DNA from: Acidithiobacillus sp.
GTDB taxonomy: Bacteria; Pseudomonadota; Gammaproteobacteria; Acidithiobacillales; Acidithiobacillaceae
DNA length: 10,186 nt
Direction: 5' to 3'
Assembly: GCA_027445725.1 (NCBI GenBank)
Contig: DAIAVG010000035.1
Location: 1-10,186, forward strand
The position numbers and the translations under genes were made by a program. Under the pieces are notes generated by a model that searched no databases, was not told the DNA's origin, and saw nothing but the letters and a program-made list of their open reading frames with translations. Shown here piece after piece: positions 6,904 through 10,186 of this stretch. Every line of letters begins with the position of its first letter. The stretch's first letter is position 1.

Positions 6904-7812
6904 ATGGAAACTGAAGATCAGAGCAGCGGAACAAAAGGGCGCATTGGATTCAGAAAAGCCGCAGGGCTGCGTTTAGCGGCGCTGCTTTTCGGCCCGCTAG
7001 TGCTCGCCGGGTGTGCAACCAGCCCGAATCTCAAATCTGCGGAACATCTGGTGCAGAGCAGCTTCCATGGCCAGGCCCATGTAGTCAAAGTCTTTCCCGG
7101 CCCCACCCAAAAGCTTACCGGCATCGTCGCCGAGAACAATCAGCATCAGCAGGGCATACTCTGGATGTTGTCCAACCGCTACCTCCTGCTCGGCCCGGTA
7201 GTGAACGATAAGGGCCACGATATCACCCAGACGGCCACAAAAAAGTATCTGGTCCAACCCAGGAAGGTCCCTGCCGAACATGTTGCCCCGACAGCGATGA
7301 ACGCACCGGGCTTCACGATAGGCCATGCAGGCCCGCTGATCGTGGTGTTTATGGATCCCAACTGTATCTACTGCCATCTGCTCTGGAAAGCGTTACAAGA
7401 ACCCGTCGCCGACGGTCAGCTCCGGGTAAAGTTAATCCCGGTCGGCTTTCTGAAAGACTCCAGCGTCGCCAAGGCTGCCACTATTCTCGCCGCCAAAGAC
7501 CCGGCAGCCGCCTGGGCGAATAACGAGAAGGGATTTAACGAGAATACCGAGGAAGGCGGCATCCAGCCCTTAGCGCAGATTCCCCCAAAGGACATAGCGG
7601 CCATCAACACCAACACCGCGTTGCTTCAGGCCAGCGGCGAAGAAGCGACACCAACCCTGCTTTTCTGCCAGAAGAATTCATCTGACACCAACGCAACAAA
7701 GGATAAAATTGGTCCGCAGATGACCCTGGAACATGGCATCGCCATGCATGCACTGCCCGCGCTGATCAGCTCGCTTGATGGCAATGTGAGCGCGGATGGC
7801 TGCACACCCTGA
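6904..7812 (+). CDS. Lipoprotein with DsbC/DsbG-like thioredoxin fold (thiol:disulfide interchange)
   Basis: 302 residues from ATG 6904, preceded by GGAGAG at 7 bases. A long n-region with RKAAGLR leads to the hydrophobic segment at 23-36 and lipobox LAGC (Cys37). The residue after Cys is Ala, so sorting to the outer membrane is likely. The N-terminal part (about 45-130) may be the dimerisation-type domain of DsbC/DsbG. The thioredoxin fold begins at about 143, with [18 protein letters not shown] carrying the redox pair Cys154-Ile-Tyr-Cys157. The cis-Pro loop is EATPTLLF (Pro250). CIYC differs from the CGYC of DsbC and the CPYC of DsbG. Extra Cys255 and Cys300 are present and might form a further disulfide. 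It is divergent from msrAB, a setting that fits envelope thiol or oxidative-damage repair. Whether it is an isomerase, reductase or oxidase cannot be told. Confidence 0.8.
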   Translation: METEDQSSGTKGRIGFRKAAGLRLAALLFGPLVLAGCATSPNLKSAEHLVQSSFHGQAHVVKVFPGPTQKLTGIVAENNQHQQGILWMLSNRYLLLGPVVNDKGHDITQTATKKYLVQPRKVPAEHVAPTAMNAPGFTIGHAGPLIVVFMDPNCIYCHLLWKALQEPVADGQLRVKLIPVGFLKDSSVAKAATILAAKDPAAAWANNEKGFNENTEEGGIQPLAQIPPKDIAAINTNTALLQASGEEATPTLLFCQKNSSDTNATKDKIGPQMTLEHGIAMHALPALISSLDGNVSADGCTP

Positions 7813-7871
7813 TCTCCGCAAGACTGGCCCACTTCAATACCGGGCGACTTCCCCCACAGGCAGCCCTTGGT

Positions 7872-7877
7872 TATATT
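7872..7877 (+). promoter_or_regulatory. nadD: Possible -10 box directly before nadD
   Basis: TATATT ends 6 bases before the nadD ATG. If used, transcription would begin at or next to the start codon and give a leaderless message. The -35 region at proper spacing (around 7849-7854, TTCCCC) is poor. The gene also lacks a Shine-Dalgarno site. Confidence 0.3.
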
Positions 7878-7883
7878 CCGCTT

Positions 7884-8540
7884 ATGCACAGTTCCACACA
7901 TGATGATCTGGTCATCCTCGGCGGCACCTTCGACCCCATCCATTACGGACACCTGCGCGCCGTGGAAGAGGTGCGGCAGGCCCTCGGCATCGCACAGGTG
8001 ATGCTGATCCCGGCCGGGCACCCGCCCCACCGCCAAAGCCCCTGGGCTGATGCCCGCCATCGTCTGGTCATGACCCGCATCGCCGTCGCTCACCATCCGC
8101 ACTTCACCGTCAGTTCCTGGGAAGTGGAACGAGAAGGACCGTCCTACACCGTCGACACCCTCACTGCCCTGCGCCAGCAGCGCCCGAATGCGGTACTCGC
8201 CATGGTCATCGGCATGGATGCCTTCCTGCGCTTCGACACCTGGCACCACTGGCAGCGTATTCTGGGCCTCACTCACCTCATTGTTACCGGGCGCCCCGGC
8301 TGGCCCGCCGCCGAATTACCGGAAGCCCTGCGCCAGGCCCTCTATCAGCGCCGTTGTGAAGATGTCAGCACCCTGCGCCAGACGCCGGCCGGGCGCATTT
8401 TGTTTCACACGGTCACCGCGCTGGAGATCTCCGCCACCAGCATCCGCAGCCTGCTCGCCAGTCATCAAAGTCCGCGTTTCCTGTTACCGGACGAAGTATT
8501 GGATTATATTGACGCCGAAGGGCTCTACCATAGCCCGTAA
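7884..8540 (+). CDS. nadD: Nicotinate-nucleotide adenylyltransferase
   Basis: 218 residues, the usual size. It joins ATP and nicotinate mononucleotide to make deamido-NAD, a step of NAD synthesis in the cytoplasm. The nucleotidyltransferase signature [12 protein letters not shown] is at 13-24. The second ATP-binding motif, [10 protein letters not shown], is at 182-191. Other family blocks visible are IPAGHPPHR (42-50), the PSYTVDTL segment (86-93) and IGMDAFL (109-115). No alternative in-frame start in good context was found, and no Shine-Dalgarno precedes the ATG. rsfS follows after 23 bp and rlmH after that, the classical nadD-rsfS-rlmH cluster. Confidence 0.96.
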   Translation: MHSSTHDDLVILGGTFDPIHYGHLRAVEEVRQALGIAQVMLIPAGHPPHRQSPWADARHRLVMTRIAVAHHPHFTVSSWEVEREGPSYTVDTLTALRQQRPNAVLAMVIGMDAFLRFDTWHHWQRILGLTHLIVTGRPGWPAAELPEALRQALYQRRCEDVSTLRQTPAGRILFHTVTALEISATSIRSLLASHQSPRFLLPDEVLDYIDAEGLYHSP

Positions 8541-8563
8541 CCCAACACAAAGGATCATAACAC

Positions 8564-8920
8564 TTGGCGACAGCAGAAACCCTCCGCGACCTGGCCATCT
8601 CCGTTCTGGATGAACACAAAGCGCTTGACATCAAGAGCATTGATGTCCGCAAACAGACCGACATTACCGACTATCTGATCATTGCCTCCGGCACATCCGA
8701 CCGCCACCTGCGGGCGCTGGCCGACGCCGTAATGGCACGCATGCGCGAAGAAGGCGTAAAACCCATAGGCAAGGAAGGTCTCACCGTGGGCGACTGGGCG
8801 CTGGTGGATCTCGGTGATGTCGTCGTCCATGTGATGCGCCCGGAAGTGCGCGATTTTTATCAGTTGGAGCGGCTCTGGGGAGAGCTCCCGCAGATGCGTG
8901 GTCAAAGCGAGGGGCGCTGA
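8564..8920 (+). CDS. rsfS: Ribosomal silencing factor RsfS
   Basis: 118 residues, normal for the RsfS/YbeB/Iojap family. It binds ribosomal protein uL14 (L14) and blocks joining of the 30S and 50S subunits when nutrients are short. Recognisable blocks are DIKSIDVRKQTDITDYLIIASGTSDRHLRAL, the GKEGLTVGDWALVDLGDVVVHV core and the C-terminal RDFYQLERLWG. No ATG lies in the right place; the frame opens with TTG 8564, preceded by AAAGGAT about 9 bases away, so a TTG start is proposed. It is 6 bp from rlmH, in the nadD-rsfS-rlmH operon. Confidence 0.95.
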   Translation: MATAETLRDLAISVLDEHKALDIKSIDVRKQTDITDYLIIASGTSDRHLRALADAVMARMREEGVKPIGKEGLTVGDWALVDLGDVVVHVMRPEVRDFYQLERLWGELPQMRGQSEGR

Positions 8921-8926
8921 TCCGCG

Positions 8927-9400
8927 ATGCGCCTCTGGGTGCTGGCCATCGGCAGTAAAATGCCGGCATGGGTAGAGGCGGGCGTCGCCGAATATACCGC
9001 ACGGATGCCTCCGCAATTGCGCGTCGAGTGGCGCGCACTGCCGCTGGCACGACGCGGGCGCAGCGGGGACCCGGTACGCTGGCGGCGCGAAGAGGGCGAA
9101 CGGATTCTGGCGGCAACCCCCAGTGGTGCCGAGCGGGTGGCGCTGGAAGTGGCCGGCAAGCGTCTGGACAGCGAGGCCTTAGCGCAGCGCATCGACACTT
9201 GGTTTGGCGGCGGGCGCGATGTGGCACTATGGATCGGCGGCCCCGATGGCCTCGATCCGGCCCTGCAACCGGACTGGCGCTGGTCCTTGTCGCCCTTGAC
9301 CCTCGCGCACCCGGTGGTGCGCGTCGTGCTGGCTGAACAATTGTACCGGGCCTGGAGCATTCAGGCCCGGTTACCTTATCATCGTGGCGGAGAGGAGTGA
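8927..9400 (+). CDS. rlmH: 23S rRNA (pseudouridine1915-N3)-methyltransferase
   Basis: 157 residues, the usual RlmH length. It is a SPOUT-class dimeric enzyme that methylates pseudouridine 1915 in helix 69 of 23S rRNA using S-adenosylmethionine. The cofactor-binding loops are IGGPDGL (103-109) and the knot region LSPLTLAHPVVRVVLAEQLYRAW (121-143), followed by the conserved YHR (151-153). The Ala in LTLAHP replaces the Pro more often seen. A GAGGGG stretch inside the end of rsfS may serve as the ribosome binding site. The downstream lipoprotein gene begins 7 bp after the stop. Confidence 0.95.
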   Translation: MRLWVLAIGSKMPAWVEAGVAEYTARMPPQLRVEWRALPLARRGRSGDPVRWRREEGERILAATPSGAERVALEVAGKRLDSEALAQRIDTWFGGGRDVALWIGGPDGLDPALQPDWRWSLSPLTLAHPVVRVVLAEQLYRAWSIQARLPYHRGGEE

Positions 9401-9407
9401 CGCTGAC

Positions 9408-9845
9408 GTGAACACGCTATGGAACCGAAGTCTCTATCCCCGCCTGGGAATGGCACTGGCCCTGAGTCTGGGTCTCGGCGCCTGTGCGCAGATGGTGCAG
9501 GTCAGCCCGCAACAGAGCGCCTCCGACGCCGTTGCGGTACAGACGGGCCGGGAGCGCATCCTCGCCCTCTCGCCCGCGGTCAACGCGCGGCAACTGGCGC
9601 CGGTACAGAAGGCTCTGAGCGCCGCGCGGGAAGCGGTGGCGCGTGGCGATTATGTGTATGCCGACCGTCAGACCCTGCTCGCCAAAGTGCTGCTGGATAA
9701 TATCCAGACCCGCCTGAATGCAGCAGCCAGCGGCAGCCAGCGTGCCATGCTGAAAAGTCAGATCGGCAATTTGCAAAGTCAGATTGCTACGACCCGCCAG
9801 CAAATCGACGTCACCAAGGCGAAGATCGCCAAGGAGGCCCCATGA
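9408..9845 (+). CDS. Small coiled-coil lipoprotein, DUF4398-like
   Basis: 145 residues from GTG 9408, which has AGAGGAG about 10 bases upstream. The frame can also open at GTG 9384, overlapping rlmH, but that start lacks a good site and would add a charged segment before the signal peptide. A signal peptide with lipobox LGAC is present, acylated Cys at about residue 26 and Ala next, so the outer membrane is likely. The mature part is helical and rich in Ala, Gln and Lys: about 55-95 carries the QKALSAAREAVARGDYVYADRQ pattern of DUF4398-type repeats, and 110-142 looks like a coiled coil. Function is unknown. The next gene overlaps its stop by 4 bases, so the two products probably act together in the envelope. 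Confidence 0.7.
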   Translation: MNTLWNRSLYPRLGMALALSLGLGACAQMVQVSPQQSASDAVAVQTGRERILALSPAVNARQLAPVQKALSAAREAVARGDYVYADRQTLLAKVLLDNIQTRLNAAASGSQRAMLKSQIGNLQSQIATTRQQIDVTKAKIAKEAP

Positions 9846-10186
9846 TGCGCGCCCGTCACCTCATCGCCGCAGCCCTGCTCATTGCGCTGCCCGGTATGGC
9901 GGCAGCCGATATCGCCACCACGCAGGCTTTGCAGCAAGCCCTCCAACGCCTGCAAAATGCGCAGCGCAGTGGTCCGCCGATGCCTTCCGCCACCTTGTCC
10001 GGCCTGCACAGCAGCCTGCAGATGATGACTCGCGACCAGGCCAACCCTGCCCTTTTCCAGGTCGATCAGGCCATTTTTAATGCGCGCCTCGCTGGCCTCT
10101 ACGAACAACGCCAACAGGCGGCAGAACAAAACCGGCTCAGCAGCCTGCAGCGACTGGTGCAGTCGTTGACCCGCCAGCACCAGTCG
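9842..10186 (+). CDS. Exported coiled-coil protein, N-terminal part (runs off the right edge)
   Basis: Frame open for 115 codons from ATG 9842 to the window edge, with AGGAGG 5 bases upstream. A second ATG follows at once (9845). Residues 1-22 form a signal peptide ending GMAAAD. The mature part is alpha-helical and rich in Gln, Leu and Ala, with LQQALQRLQNAQ and later EQRQQAAEQNRLSSLQRLVQSL predicting coiled coil. Its start overlaps the stop of the lipoprotein gene (ATGA), a sign of coupling. In related genomes DUF4398-type lipoproteins often stand next to OmpA-family proteins, so a peptidoglycan-binding OmpA-like C-terminus is possible. That domain is outside the window. Confidence 0.7.
   Translation, partial: MMRARHLIAAALLIALPGMAAADIATTQALQQALQRLQNAQRSGPPMPSATLSGLHSSLQMMTRDQANPALFQVDQAIFNARLAGLYEQRQQAAEQNRLSSLQRLVQSLTRQHQS

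Noticed and set aside
8555..9360. Minus-strand frames of about 150 codons opposite rsfS and rlmH
   Set aside because: They are low-complexity Arg/Pro/Ala-rich shadows of well-supported genes.

Overview
The window looks like chromosomal DNA from an acidophilic gammaproteobacterial-type organism, most likely Acidithiobacillus or a close relative. This is inferred from the style of the proteins (above all the N-terminal plug of the TonB-dependent receptor) and from gene content; no rRNA or other phylogenetic marker is present. Genes are tightly packed and nearly all the sequence is explained.

Left part (1-3500, minus strand): two OmpR/PhoB-type winged-helix regulators, both with receiver-like N-termini lacking the phosphorylation residues, lie upstream of exbB, exbD and a TonB-dependent outer-membrane receptor that runs off the left edge. 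The second regulator, exbB, exbD and receptor are closely spaced and read as one operon: a proton-driven ExbB/ExbD motor with its own receptor. No TonB is seen in the window. Two clusters of 11-bp direct repeats resembling the Pho box lie upstream of each regulator. The cluster at 3447-3490 holds a 19-base stretch matching the E. coli Pho-box consensus at 16 of 18 defined positions. Just downstream of it a well-spaced Shine-Dalgarno site opens a 42-codon reading frame that looks like the broken N-terminus of a phosphate-type MFS permease. Together these suggest a phosphate-responsive (or self-regulated) TonB-dependent uptake locus built partly over a decayed transporter gene. This is the most unusual part of the window.

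Middle part (3584-6731, minus strand): fghA and adhC form the glutathione-dependent formaldehyde detoxification pair. Upstream on the same strand are msrB and msrA, which repair methionine sulfoxide, with a recognisable promoter before msrA. Divergent from msrA, a lipoprotein with a DsbC/DsbG-like thioredoxin fold (6904-7812) has its own extended -10 promoter. The shared intergenic region therefore serves a sulfur-redox/oxidative-damage pair of transcription units.

Right part (7884 to the right edge, plus strand): nadD (NAD synthesis), rsfS (ribosome silencing) and rlmH (23S rRNA methylation) form a familiar housekeeping cluster. A small coiled-coil lipoprotein (DUF4398-like) and the start of an exported coiled-coil protein, possibly of the OmpA family, follow with no gaps.
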